Both the position numbers and the translations under genes were made by a program. Below, piece after piece: positions 1-9,197 of a stretch of 64,000 nt of DNA (its first letter is position 1; every line of letters starts with the position of its first letter). The notes beneath the pieces were generated by a model that made no database searches, was not told the origin of the DNA, and saw nothing but the letters and a program-made list of their open reading frames with translations. The DNA is from Candidatus Competibacteraceae bacterium (lineage in GTDB: Bacteria > Pseudomonadota > Gammaproteobacteria > Competibacterales > Competibacteraceae): NCBI GenBank assembly GCA_016699715.1, contig CP065007.1, positions 1,488,001 to 1,552,000 on the forward strand, written 5' to 3'.

Positions 1-1007
1 ACCGCCTTGTAGCGGTTGCGAAACCGGCCATCGCGGATGCTGCGCCCGATCAGTGGGCAAGTGTTCGAGACCACCGCCTCGACCAGCAGGCGGTCGCTGC
101 GCCGCTCGGCCAGCTTGAACACCTGAGTCGAGGCCGAAGTCAGGCCACGGATGCGTTGCAGATCCACCACCGAATCGACCACGCCGACGAAGACCAGCCG
201 GTCTCCCGCCTGCAAGGTCTCCCGGGGCGACACCGCTGGCAATATCGCGCCGTCGCGGTCGATTTCCATCAGATAACAATCGGGCAGATGCCGCAGGCCG
301 GCGGCCTCGATGGTCTTGCCCTCCAGCGGGCCGTCCTGATCGACCAGCATCTCTAGGGTATAACGGCGCGGATCGTCGGTCGGCGACACCGCCGGTCGCC
401 GGTCCGGCAACAACCAGCGACTGGTCAGAATGATGAACGTCACCCCGACGATGGCCGCCGACAGACCGATCGGCGCGATGTCGAACATCCCCAGGTTGAC
501 GTTGGCCCGATCGATCAACAGGCCGTTCACCACCAGATTGGTGCTGGTGCCGATCAGGGTACAGGTGCCGCCCAGGATCGCCGCGTAGCTCAGCGGCAGC
601 ATCAGCTTGGAGACCGGCAACCGGTACTTGCGCGCCCACTCCCCCACGCCGGGAATCAGCATGGCCACCACCGGGGTATTGTTGAGGAAGGCGCTCAACA
701 CCGTGACCGGCAACATCAGGCGCAACTGGGCCCGGGACAGCGATGCCGGTCGGCCCAGAATCCGCTGCACCAGCCACTGCGCCCCACCGGTCTCGCGCAG
801 CCCGGCCACCACCACATACAGTGCCCCGACCGTGATCACACCCTGGTTGGCCAGACCCTCGAATGCCTTCGCCGCCGGTACGATCCCCGCCAGCACCAAC
901 AGCACCAGCCCCCCCAGGAACACCATGTCCGGTGCGGCCCGCGTCGTCACCAGAACCCCCAGCAGCGCCAGAATCAAGCCGCCGGTAAACCAGGCTTCCC
1001 ACCCCAT
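1..1007 (-). CDS. SLC13-family (sulfate/anion) permease with RCK domains, 3' end beyond the window
   Basis: Inner-membrane transporter, probably importing sulfate. The ATG at 1007 opens a frame that stays open to the left edge. The first ~200 residues are hydrophobic segments of the SLC13/ArsB fold, including an internal stretch reading FLNNTPVVAMLIPG. From about residue 205 a soluble part resembles RCK/TrkA-C regulatory domains (for example GDRLVFVGVVDSV). The full family has more membrane helices after the RCK part, so the C-terminal half is missing here only because the window ends. It starts 20 bp after the cysNC stop, on the same strand. That places it in the sulfate activation operon and favours sulfate as substrate. 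The substrate is inferred from context, not seen in the sequence. Confidence 0.85.
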   Translation of the reverse strand, partial: MGWEAWFTGGLILALLGVLVTTRAAPDMVFLGGLVLLVLAGIVPAAKAFEGLANQGVITVGALYVVVAGLRETGGAQWLVQRILGRPASLSRAQLRLMLPVTVLSAFLNNTPVVAMLIPGVGEWARKYRLPVSKLMLPLSYAAILGGTCTLIGTSTNLVVNGLLIDRANVNLGMFDIAPIGLSAAIVGVTFIILTSRWLLPDRRPAVSPTDDPRRYTLEMLVDQDGPLEGKTIEAAGLRHLPDCYLMEIDRDGAILPAVSPRETLQAGDRLVFVGVVDSVVDLQRIRGLTSASTQVFKLAERRSDRLLVEAVVSNTCPLIGRSIRDGRFRNRYKA

Positions 1008-1027
1008 GAAATGGCTACCCCCGTCGC

Positions 1028-2938
1028 TCAGGCACCGCGCAGGATGCGCCGCTCGCTCAGATAGCCCAGCACCCGGTCCACGCACTCCTCGACCGGGATC
1101 TGCTCGGTATCGATGACCAGTTCCGGCCGCTCCGGTGCTTCGTAGGGCGAATCGATGCCAGTGAAATCCTTGATGACCCCGGCGCGGGCTTTGGCATACA
1201 AACCCTTGGGATCGCGCTGCTCGCACGCCTCCAGCGAGGCATGGACATGCATCTCGATGAACTCTCCGTCCGGCAGCAGCGCCCGAACCATCGCCCGGTC
1301 GGCGCGAAACGGCGAGATGAAGGCGGTGATCACGATCAAGCCGGCGTCGGCGAACAGCGCCGCCACCTCGCCGATCCGGCGAATGTTCTCGATGCGGTCG
1401 TCCTTGGAGAACCCCAGATCCTGGTTCAGGCCGTGGCGGACGTTGTCGCCATCCAGCAGATAGCTGTGATAGCCGCGCTGGTACAAGCGCTGCTCCAGGG
1501 CGTTGGCCAGGGTCGATTTGCCCGAGCCCGACAGGCCGGTCAGCCAGATTACGCAGGGCCGCTGCGCTTTCTGGTTGGCCCGCTGCGCCTTGCCGATGCG
1601 GTGCTCGTACCAAACCACGTTATGCGACTTGTCGATCAGCGCCTGGGTCACCGGGCGCACGATCATGCCCGCGCCGACCGTGGCGTTGCTGATTCGGTCG
1701 ATGACGATGAAGCCGCCGGTGCCGGGACTCTCCTCGTAGGCATCGAAGGGCACCGGCTGGTTCAGACTGAAGCGGCAGTAGCCGATTTCGTTCAGGCCCA
1801 ATTCCTCGACGCGCTGGTGCTCCAGGGTATTGACGTCGATGCGGTGGTGCAGCACGGTCGGGGTGGCCGGCAGCAGCTGGGTGGCCAGCTTGATGTCGTA
1901 CTGACGACCCGGCAGCAACGGCGCATCCGCCATCCACACCAGCCGGGCGTCGAACTCCTCGGCGACCACCGGCAAGCGGTCGGGGTGAACCAGCAGATCG
2001 CCGCGACCGACGTCGATCTCGTCGGCCAGCGTCAGCGTCACCGCCTGGCCGGCGAAGGCCTCGGGCAAGTGGCCGTCGGCGGTCACGATAGTCGTCACCC
2101 GGCTGCGCCGACCCGATGGCAGCGCCACGACTTCGTCGCCCGGCCGTACCACGCCGGCGGCGAGAGTGCCGCAGAAACCGCGAAAGTCCAGATGAGGCCG
2201 GTTGACGTATTGCACGGGAAAACGAAAATCGCGCAGATTGCGGTCGGCATCGACCTCGATCTGTTCCAATTCCTGTAGCAGGGTCGCCCCCTCGTACCAG
2301 GGCATGGCGGTAGACGGCTGCGCCACATTGTCGCCACGCAGCGCCGACACCGGCACGCAGCGCACGTCCTTGACCCCCAGTTTGGCCACGAACTCCAGGT
2401 AATCGTCGCAAATCCGCGCGAACACCGCCGGGTCGTAGCCGACCAAATCCATCTTGTTGACCGCCAGCAGCAAATGGCGAATGCCGAGCAGGGAAACGAT
2501 GAAACTGTGGCGGCGCGTCTGGGTTTGCACGCCCTTGCGGGCATCGACCAGCAGGATGGCCAATTGCGCGGTCGAGGCGCCGGTGGCCATGTTGCGGGTG
2601 TACTGCTCGTGGCCGGGCGTGTCGGCGATGATGAACTTGCGCTTATCGGTGGAGAAATAGCGATAGGCGACATCGATGGTGATGCCCTGCTCGCGCTCCG
2701 ACTGCAAGCCATCGACCAACAGGGCCAGATCCAGTTCCTCGCCGGTGGTCCCGTACTTGCTGGTATCGCGGCGCACGGCGGCAAGCTGATCTTCGTAGAT
2801 CAACTGGGTGTCGTACAGCAAGCGACCGATCAGCGTGCTCTTGCCATCATCGACACTGCCGCAGGTGATAAAGCGCAGTAAATCCTTACGCTCGTGGGCT
2901 TCCAGATAAGCCTGGATATCGGTTTCGAGGAGAGACAT
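1028..2938 (-). CDS. cysNC: Bifunctional sulfate adenylyltransferase subunit 1 / adenylylsulfate kinase (CysN-CysC fusion)
   Basis: With CysD this makes adenosine 5'-phosphosulfate from sulfate and ATP, driven by GTP hydrolysis; its own C-terminal domain phosphorylates APS to PAPS. The N-terminal GTPase shows GSVDDGKST (about residue 27), DTPGHEQ and NKMD, followed by EF-Tu-like beta-barrel domains. The kinase starts near residue 460, with Walker A GLSGSGKS at 468-475 and the LDGDNVRHGL motif. At 636 residues it matches the NodQ-type fusion. The ATG at 2938 lies 1 bp from the cysD stop, so translation is probably coupled. No frame damage is visible. Confidence 0.97.
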   Translation of the reverse strand: MSLLETDIQAYLEAHERKDLLRFITCGSVDDGKSTLIGRLLYDTQLIYEDQLAAVRRDTSKYGTTGEELDLALLVDGLQSEREQGITIDVAYRYFSTDKRKFIIADTPGHEQYTRNMATGASTAQLAILLVDARKGVQTQTRRHSFIVSLLGIRHLLLAVNKMDLVGYDPAVFARICDDYLEFVAKLGVKDVRCVPVSALRGDNVAQPSTAMPWYEGATLLQELEQIEVDADRNLRDFRFPVQYVNRPHLDFRGFCGTLAAGVVRPGDEVVALPSGRRSRVTTIVTADGHLPEAFAGQAVTLTLADEIDVGRGDLLVHPDRLPVVAEEFDARLVWMADAPLLPGRQYDIKLATQLLPATPTVLHHRIDVNTLEHQRVEELGLNEIGYCRFSLNQPVPFDAYEESPGTGGFIVIDRISNATVGAGMIVRPVTQALIDKSHNVVWYEHRIGKAQRANQKAQRPCVIWLTGLSGSGKSTLANALEQRLYQRGYHSYLLDGDNVRHGLNQDLGFSKDDRIENIRRIGEVAALFADAGLIVITAFISPFRADRAMVRALLPDGEFIEMHVHASLEACEQRDPKGLYAKARAGVIKDFTGIDSPYEAPERPELVIDTEQIPVEECVDRVLGYLSERRILRGA

Positions 2939-2939
2939 C

Positions 2940-3848
2940 TTAAAAATACCCCTGCCGCTTTTTCTCTTCCATCGAGCCGGCGGCGTCGTGGTCGATCAGG
3001 CGGCCCTGGCGTTCGGAATGACGGGCGAGCAGCATTTCCTGGATGATTTCGGGTAAGGTGGTGGCGTGCGAACGGATGGCGCCGGTCAGTGGGTAGCAAC
3101 CCAGGGTACGGAACCGCACCCACTCCCGCTTCGGCGTCTCGCCCGGCTCCAAGGGCATGCGTTCGTCGTCGACCATGATCAAGGTCCCGTCGCGCTCCAC
3201 CACCGGCCGTTCGGCGGCGAGGTACAAGGGCACGATTGGAATGCTTTCCAGGTGGATGTACTGCCAGACGTCCAGCTCGGTCCAGTTGGAGAGTGGGAAC
3301 ACGCGAATGCTCTCGCTCCGGTATACCCGACCGTTGAACAGGTTCCACAGTTCGGGACGCTGGTTCTTGGGGTCCCAGCGGTGGTTGCGGTCACGGAACG
3401 AGTATACCCGCTCCTTGGCCCGCGAGCGCTCCTCGTCGCGGCGGGCGCCGCCGAAGGCGGCGTCGAAGGCATACCGTTCCAACGCCTGTTTCAGCGCCTG
3501 GGTCTTCATCACGTCGGTATGCACCCGCGAACCGTGGGTGAACGGATTGATGCCCTGACGCACACCTTCTTCGTTGATATGGACGATCAGTTCCAGCCCC
3601 AGCCGGCGGACCTGCTCGTCGCGGAAGCGGATCATCTCCCGAAACTTCCAGGTGGTATCGACATGCAGCAGCGGAAACGGCGGCTTGCCGGGGTAAAATG
3701 CCTTCAGGGCCAAATGCAGCATCACCGCGGAATCCTTGCCGATCGAGTACAACATCACCGGTTTCTCAAACTCGGCGGCGACTTCGCGGATGATGTAAAT
3801 GCTCTCGGCTTCGAGCTGCTTGAGATGCGTCGGCTTATAAGTATCCAT
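2940..3848 (-). CDS. cysD: Sulfate adenylyltransferase subunit 2
   Basis: Catalytic adenylyltransferase subunit that forms APS with CysN in the cytoplasm. The 302 residues carry the PP-loop signature YSIGKDSAV near residue 34 and the family segment AFGGARRDEERSRAKER. The C-terminus is the usual basic, Gly/Tyr/Phe-ending tail. It is the first gene of a minus-strand operon cysD-cysNC-permease. The 219 bp upstream, to the divergent oxidoreductase, should hold the promoter. The length is normal for CysD. Confidence 0.97.
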   Translation of the reverse strand: MDTYKPTHLKQLEAESIYIIREVAAEFEKPVMLYSIGKDSAVMLHLALKAFYPGKPPFPLLHVDTTWKFREMIRFRDEQVRRLGLELIVHINEEGVRQGINPFTHGSRVHTDVMKTQALKQALERYAFDAAFGGARRDEERSRAKERVYSFRDRNHRWDPKNQRPELWNLFNGRVYRSESIRVFPLSNWTELDVWQYIHLESIPIVPLYLAAERPVVERDGTLIMVDDERMPLEPGETPKREWVRFRTLGCYPLTGAIRSHATTLPEIIQEMLLARHSERQGRLIDHDAAGSMEEKKRQGYF

Positions 3849-4088
3849 GGATCAGGATCGCGGGTTCTGGGGACATTGAGGCCGCGTTGATCGACCAAGC
3901 GATGGCGCGGCGTAAAAAGCGCGCCATTTTGGGCTCTCGGAAAGCGATCGTCAACGCGGTCGGCGGCCGATCGGCAGTATCCAGCCCTGGCCGATCTTGT
4001 CGAATCGCGCTGGCTTAACGGACTGAAAACGAAGCCGCCAGCATTCTACACTCTGACGACAAGAATATTGACCCTGCGGAGAATTCAC

Positions 4089-5033
4089 ATGGCAACCATG
4101 AAAGCGGTACGCATTCATGCCTACGGCGGACCCGAAGTCCTGCACTACGAAGAGAACGTCCCGCTGCCCATGCTCGAACCCGAAGACATCCTGATCCGGG
4201 TGCGGGCGGCGGCGGTCAATCCGGTGGACTGGAAGATTCGCGAAGGCTATCTGCAAGGCGCCCTGCGCCATACCCTGCCGTTGATTCTCGGCTGGGACGT
4301 GTCCGGCGAAGTGGTCGAAGTCGGCCCCGCGGTAACCGCGTTCAAGGTCGGGGACGAAGTGTACGCCCGGCCCGACATCGAGCGGAATGGCGGTTACGCC
4401 GAATACATCACCGTCAAGGCCAGCGATGCCGCCCATAAGCCGACCCGCCTGGACCACATCCACGCCGCCGCCGTGCCGCTGGCCGCGCTGACCGCCTGGC
4501 AATCGCTGGTGGACGCCGCCCAGTTGCAAGCCGGGCAGACCGTGCTGATCCATGCCGCCGCCGGCGGGGTGGGCAGCCTGGCGGTGCAACTGGCCAAGGC
4601 GCGCGGCGCGCGGGTCATCGCCACCGCCTCGGCGCTCAATTCCGGCATCGTGACCGAACTGGGCGCGGACCAGTTCATCGACTACACCAAAACTCATTTC
4701 GAGGACGTGGCAACGGATGTGGACGTGGTGTTCGATACCATCGGCGGCGACACCCAAAAGCGATCCTGGCAGGTCCTGAAACCCGGCGGCATTCTGGTCT
4801 CGGTGGTCAGTCCGCCGCCGGAAGCGGTCGCCGCCACCCATGGAGTCCGTGGCGCCTTCGTGTTCATCCGCCCGAGCGGCGAGCAGTTGACCCAAATCGC
4901 CGCCCTGATCGACGGGGGACGGATGCGGCCGGTGATCCACACCGTGCTGCCGCTGGCCGAGGTCCGTCAGGCGCACGTCATCAGCCAGACCGGCCATGCC
5001 CGTGGCAAGATCATCCTTCAGGTCGCCGGCTAG
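4089..5033 (+). CDS. NADP-dependent MDR-family oxidoreductase (quinone-reductase-like)
   Basis: Medium-chain dehydrogenase/reductase of the zinc-independent quinone oxidoreductase type, about 314 residues. The N-terminal GroES-like domain contains VRAAAVNPVDWKIREG. The Rossmann domain has the nucleotide-binding stretch IHAAAGGVGSLAVQLAKA. No catalytic or structural zinc cysteines are seen. The ATG at 4089 is chosen over one at 4068 because GGAGA lies just before it and the protein then begins MATMKAVRIH like its relatives. It converges on the GGDEF regulator, overlapping its end by 4 bp. The substrate cannot be told from sequence. Confidence 0.88.
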   Translation: MATMKAVRIHAYGGPEVLHYEENVPLPMLEPEDILIRVRAAAVNPVDWKIREGYLQGALRHTLPLILGWDVSGEVVEVGPAVTAFKVGDEVYARPDIERNGGYAEYITVKASDAAHKPTRLDHIHAAAVPLAALTAWQSLVDAAQLQAGQTVLIHAAAGGVGSLAVQLAKARGARVIATASALNSGIVTELGADQFIDYTKTHFEDVATDVDVVFDTIGGDTQKRSWQVLKPGGILVSVVSPPPEAVAATHGVRGAFVFIRPSGEQLTQIAALIDGGRMRPVIHTVLPLAEVRQAHVISQTGHARGKIILQVAG

Positions 5034-6460
5034 CCGCCCGGTGGGGCCGAGGCCAGCGCGGCCGGATCGTGGAAGCAATAGGACGAGCGACCGCTCTGTT
5101 TGACGGCATACATGGCGCCGTCGGCGTTCTTCAACAGGACGCCGGCGGCGTCGCCGTGGTCCGGCCAGAGTGCGATGCCGATGCTGGCCCCCAGTCGCAG
5201 CTCCAGGGCGCCGTGCTGAAAAGACTGTTGCAGCCCAGCCAAAATCTTCCGCGCCACCTGGGCCGCGTCCTCGGGCGTCTCGACCTCCCGTAACACCACC
5301 ACGAACTCGTCGCCGCCCAGCCGCGCCACCGTATCGGATTCGCGCACACTCTGTTCCAGACGCTGGGCAAAGGCTTGCAGCAGGATATCGCCTATTTCGT
5401 GGCCATACTGGTCGTTGACCGGCTTGAACCCGTCGAGATCGATGAACAGCACGCCCACCCGGTTGTCGCGACGGCGGGCTTCCCGAATCGCCTCGGAAAG
5501 CCGGTCGAACAGCAGCGTCCGGTTGGGCAGCCCGGTCAGGGCGTCGTGCTGGGCCTGGAACTGCGCCCGCTCCAATTCCTGTATCTCTTCGGTCAGGTCG
5601 GTGTAAACCGCCACGTACAAGCCGTTGCCGGCATCGTCGCGGACGGTGGAAACCGTCAGCCGCTGCACGTAAACTTCGCCGTTCTTGCGGCGGTTCACGA
5701 TATGGCCGCGCCAGATGCCCTCGGCGAGCAACTGCCGCCACAGCCCGGCGTAGAATTCCGGGTCATGATGCCCGGAGGCCATCAGCCTGGGATGGCGACC
5801 CAGCACCTCCTCGACCGCGTAGCCCGTCACCCGCACGAACGCCGGGTTCACCGACAGAATGCACGACCGCAGATCAGTGACCATCACCGGATCGTTGATG
5901 TTGTCCACGATGCCGCGATAGCGCTGCTCGCTATCGCGCAGCTCCCGCAGCGCTTCCTCCAGTTGCTCGGTGCGCGCCCGCACGCGCCGCTCCAATTGCT
6001 CGTTGGCCTCGCGCAGCTCGCGGAGTAATTCCCGGTTATGCGCGCTCATCCGGTGGCGGTCGTAGGCTTCGCGGACGATGGTGCGGATTTCGGTGGTGTC
6101 CCAAGGCTTGGTGATGTAGCGATGAATGTGTGCCTGGTTGATCGCCTGAATCACCGCCTGCAAGTCGGCGTAACCGGTTAGCAGCAAACGGATGGCTTGT
6201 GGGTACTCTTCCCTGATCTGACTGAAAAATTCGGAACCGGTCACCCGTGGCATGCGTTCGTCCGAAATCACCACATGAATCGGCCGTTCGCGCATGATCG
6301 CCAGCGCCTCTTCGGCATTGTGGGCAAGAAACACATCGAATTCCCGGCGCAACTGCCGGTTCATGGCGTTGAGCACTTCGGGCTCGTCATCGATCACCAA
6401 CACCTGACAGCGCAGCGCTTCAGACTCAGCCGGGGCGAAAGGATTTATGGGAGAACTCAT
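5030..6460 (-). CDS. Response regulator with PAS and GGDEF domains (diguanylate cyclase)
   Basis: Predicted output protein of a phosphorelay that makes cyclic-di-GMP. The order is a REC domain (LVIDDEPEVL, phospho-acceptor Asp in VISDERMP, Lys in ITKPWD), a coiled-coil stretch, a PAS domain with a PAC-like end, and a GGDEF domain. The active-site motif RLGGDEFVVVL is intact. RESD five residues before it is a complete inhibitory I-site. The start is uncertain: a GTG at 6496 and ATGs at 6472 and 6460 are in frame and none has a good ribosome site. The last gene of the four-gene operon, it begins 14-50 bp after the heme-oxygenase-like gene. It is the likely partner of the kinase at 7870-9138. 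Confidence 0.9.
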   Translation of the reverse strand: MSSPINPFAPAESEALRCQVLVIDDEPEVLNAMNRQLRREFDVFLAHNAEEALAIMRERPIHVVISDERMPRVTGSEFFSQIREEYPQAIRLLLTGYADLQAVIQAINQAHIHRYITKPWDTTEIRTIVREAYDRHRMSAHNRELLRELREANEQLERRVRARTEQLEEALRELRDSEQRYRGIVDNINDPVMVTDLRSCILSVNPAFVRVTGYAVEEVLGRHPRLMASGHHDPEFYAGLWRQLLAEGIWRGHIVNRRKNGEVYVQRLTVSTVRDDAGNGLYVAVYTDLTEEIQELERAQFQAQHDALTGLPNRTLLFDRLSEAIREARRRDNRVGVLFIDLDGFKPVNDQYGHEIGDILLQAFAQRLEQSVRESDTVARLGGDEFVVVLREVETPEDAAQVARKILAGLQQSFQHGALELRLGASIGIALWPDHGDAAGVLLKNADGAMYAVKQSGRSSYCFHDPAALASAPPGG

Positions 6461-6510
6461 GGCTGACAACTCATGGCTGACATTTCGGCAACTCACAGGC
6501 GGGCAGCGCC

Positions 6511-7818
6511 CTAATCAGCGACTGAACCGGGTTCTACCCGCATGGCAACCGCGCGGGCGTGGGCCTCCCGTAGGGCATCCCGAACGGCGGCGATCCAATG
6601 GGGCGGAAACCGGTTTGGATCGGTCAGCCAACCTTCCAGGCTGGCCACCGCCTCCTCGATACCGTGGATCTGGTCGGCGACGGCGCTGACCAGCATGGCC
6701 CCCACCCCCGGCAGGCGTGCCCGCCAATCCGGCCCCACCGCCTGCTCGAACCGGGCGCGGATCGCGTCAAAATCGGCATCGGCAATGACGGCGCGGCGCT
6801 GCTCGGCCAGGTGGTTGGCCGCGATCATCAGTTTCGCGAAATCCTTCTCTCTCCGTTCCGGCACCCGCGTAACCAGCTCCTCGTACAGCAGTTCCAGATG
6901 CCGCTGGAGCAGGATTCGGGGCATGCCCCGCGAAGCCAGCACGACCCCCAGCCACTCCACCTGGGCGTTGACCATCGCCTGGTCGCGCGAAATCAGGGTC
7001 GCCAGCCATGCACTGTCGCTATCGGTATAGCGCTGGCCGCGCTCGCCGTAGCGCCAAGCGAAATAGGGATACTCCAGACAACAGCGTCGGCCGGCATGGA
7101 TCGCGGCCTCCACCTCTCTGGGATCATCCGGCATCGGATGGGCGCCTGCTTCGGGGTTCAGAGCCGTGACCTTCAAAGCCAAGGTGGCGGGGTCGAAAGG
7201 ATAAAGCGCCTGAAAAACACGGCGGATCCCGGCGAACGCTTCCAAGGCCGCGACGACGATGGCGTCGGTTTCCTCGGCGGTGACCGGCACGGCGTCCATG
7301 CGCTCGCCGAAACCCCGCCAACGCTCCCGCGCGGCCGCGCCGTCCCACGCCAGGTAGGCCAGCCCGTGCCGCAGGTCCAAGCCAAAAGCCTTCTTCGCCA
7401 ACGGCGCCAGGACTTCCGCGCCCAGAATGGAGCCTTCGAGCACGTAGAGATAAGCCAGCAAAGTCATCGGCATATCCAGGGAGCGCTGTAGGATGCGATC
7501 CGCCAGTGCCTTGGCGGCCTCGTGAACGGCGGGGATGTCGAGCACGGCCCGGGGAGCAAAAAAAGTCAGGTCGCTCTGCACCCGCGAAAACCGGCGCATG
7601 TCCTCCATCCAGACGGTACCCAGACGGGCATCCCGCTGCACGGGCAACTCGTGCTCCAGCACGCCGTGCAGGACGGCCATGGCGCGCAGCTGCCCCACAT
7701 AGCTCTCCAGCGGCAGATCGCGGTGTTCGAGCGCCTTCAGATACGGCAACTCCTGGATCTGAGTGTGAATCTCGTCGGTCGCCTCACGCAGGCGGGTCAT
7801 GAGAGTGGATGATGGCAT
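6511..7818 (-). CDS. Two-domain heme-oxygenase-like protein
   Basis: The first ~200 of 435 residues resemble bacterial heme oxygenases (HemO/BphO group). The segment LREATDEIHTQIQEL places a candidate proximal heme-binding histidine at residue 18. If active, it would open heme to biliverdin, CO and iron. The last ~220 residues are a second, mostly helical domain I do not recognise, with a striking CCLEYPYFAWRYGERGQRY stretch. It sits between the kinase gene (51 bp upstream) and the GGDEF regulator (14 bp or more downstream). A role in signalling, as heme or bilin binder rather than iron scavenger, is therefore plausible but inferred. No phytochrome gene is in the window. Confidence 0.72.
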   Translation of the reverse strand: MPSSTLMTRLREATDEIHTQIQELPYLKALEHRDLPLESYVGQLRAMAVLHGVLEHELPVQRDARLGTVWMEDMRRFSRVQSDLTFFAPRAVLDIPAVHEAAKALADRILQRSLDMPMTLLAYLYVLEGSILGAEVLAPLAKKAFGLDLRHGLAYLAWDGAAARERWRGFGERMDAVPVTAEETDAIVVAALEAFAGIRRVFQALYPFDPATLALKVTALNPEAGAHPMPDDPREVEAAIHAGRRCCLEYPYFAWRYGERGQRYTDSDSAWLATLISRDQAMVNAQVEWLGVVLASRGMPRILLQRHLELLYEELVTRVPERREKDFAKLMIAANHLAEQRRAVIADADFDAIRARFEQAVGPDWRARLPGVGAMLVSAVADQIHGIEEAVASLEGWLTDPNRFPPHWIAAVRDALREAHARAVAMRVEPGSVAD

Positions 7819-7869
7819 CGGCGCGTCTCCCGTCAGGCTGCAACGGTGGTCAGGATAGAGTGGGAGGTT

Positions 7870-9138
7870 TCAGGGTTGACGCTCCGGCAGCAGTACCGTG
7901 AATGCGGTGCCCTGCCCGATGGTGGATTCGACTTCAATCCGCCCGCCATGGCGTTTGATAATATTGTAAGACACGCTCAGACCCAGCCCCGTGCCGCTCC
8001 CCACCGGCTTGGTGGTGAAAAACGGGTTAAAGATCTTGTCCACGATCTCAGGCGCGATGCCGGTGCCGGTGTCCTGGAAGCGCAGAGCAATCCAGCCGTC
8101 GGCCCGCCGCGCGCCGCGAATGCTCAGCGCTCCTCCCTGCGGCATCGCCTGGATGGCGTTGACGATCAGGTTCATGAACACTTGATTGAGTTCGGCCGGA
8201 TAGCACTCGACCGGCGGCAGATCGACGCATTCGAGCACGGTCTCGATCCGGCGCGCGGTCAATTCCGATTTGGCCAGCGCCAGGGTGCTACGCAGGTTTT
8301 CGGCCAAATCCACCGTCTTGCGCTCGGCTTCGTGCAAGCGGGAGAAGGTCTGCAAATCGGCCACGATCCGCCGCACCCGACCAACCCCGTCCTCGGTAGC
8401 GACCAGCAGTTCGCTGAAATCATCGAGAATGAAGTCGAGGTCATGCCGCGCCCGGATGGCCCGCACCGGTTCGGCCGGGGCCGCCATGTCCAGCGCCAGC
8501 GTCTCCAGTTGCTGGTAAGCCGCGCTCAGGGATTCCACCCCTTCCCGCAGGCTGCTCAGATTGCCGGCGATAAAGGCCATGGGGTTGTTGATCTCATGCG
8601 CCACTCCGGCCACCAACTGACCGAGCGCGCTCATCTTCTCGGCCTGCACCAGCATCGCCTGGGTCTCCCGCAACTGCTCCAGCGTTTGCGACAGTCGGGC
8701 GTTCTTGCGGATCAGTTCCCGCTGTAGGTTATTGATTTCCTGATTGGTGCGCGCCAGCTCCCGGCTGAGGTTGTCCATCTCCATGGCGTCGTATTCACCG
8801 GCGACCAACAGCTCCTCGCTCTTGCGGAACACCTGGGTGCGCAGGGTGCGGCTAACCCGGCGGCCATCCCCCACTGTCAGCCAGCCGCTGAAGATCAGGC
8901 CGTCTCCCGCCAACTCCAGCAGTGCCTCAAAACTGGGATTGACCAGATAGCGGTGGCGGGGATGGTCGGGCAGGTCGCCGCCCAGCACCTGAGCCATGCC
9001 GCGATTGAGGTACAAGGCGTTACCGGCCAGATCGAAAACACCGACCGCCAGCGCCGCGCTGTCGTCGCGCGCTCCGTTCAGTTCCGCCGTCCAGCGTTGC
9101 AGCGCTGGCGCGGACTCAGTCAGCGCAGGTTCCACCAT
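7870..9138 (-). CDS. Sensor histidine kinase with N-terminal PAS-like domain
   Basis: Soluble two-component kinase of 422 residues without obvious membrane segments. A PAS-like domain covers roughly residues 15-115 and a coiled coil 120-170. The phospho-acceptor His181 lies in VAGVAHEINNPM. The ATP-binding domain has the N box NLIVNAIQAMPQ, the G1 box FQDTGTGIAPE and the G2 box GTGLGLSVSYNIIKRHGG. All catalytic boxes look intact. The gene is second in the operon, 59 bp after the cobalamin-binding protein, which could be its sensor partner. The REC-PAS-GGDEF protein encoded at the operon's end is the obvious phosphotransfer target. Pairing is inferred from gene order. Confidence 0.92.
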   Translation of the reverse strand: MVEPALTESAPALQRWTAELNGARDDSAALAVGVFDLAGNALYLNRGMAQVLGGDLPDHPRHRYLVNPSFEALLELAGDGLIFSGWLTVGDGRRVSRTLRTQVFRKSEELLVAGEYDAMEMDNLSRELARTNQEINNLQRELIRKNARLSQTLEQLRETQAMLVQAEKMSALGQLVAGVAHEINNPMAFIAGNLSSLREGVESLSAAYQQLETLALDMAAPAEPVRAIRARHDLDFILDDFSELLVATEDGVGRVRRIVADLQTFSRLHEAERKTVDLAENLRSTLALAKSELTARRIETVLECVDLPPVECYPAELNQVFMNLIVNAIQAMPQGGALSIRGARRADGWIALRFQDTGTGIAPEIVDKIFNPFFTTKPVGSGTGLGLSVSYNIIKRHGGRIEVESTIGQGTAFTVLLPERQP

Positions 9139-9197
9139 GCCGGCAATCCTCTCGCGACGGGCAGCAGTTCATCGCCGGTCATAGCGTCCTCGATCCC

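Noticed and set aside
3951..5741. A 596-residue minus-strand frame across the oxidoreductase and GGDEF genes
   Set aside because: It crosses two well-supported genes in the wrong frame and strand and has no domain.
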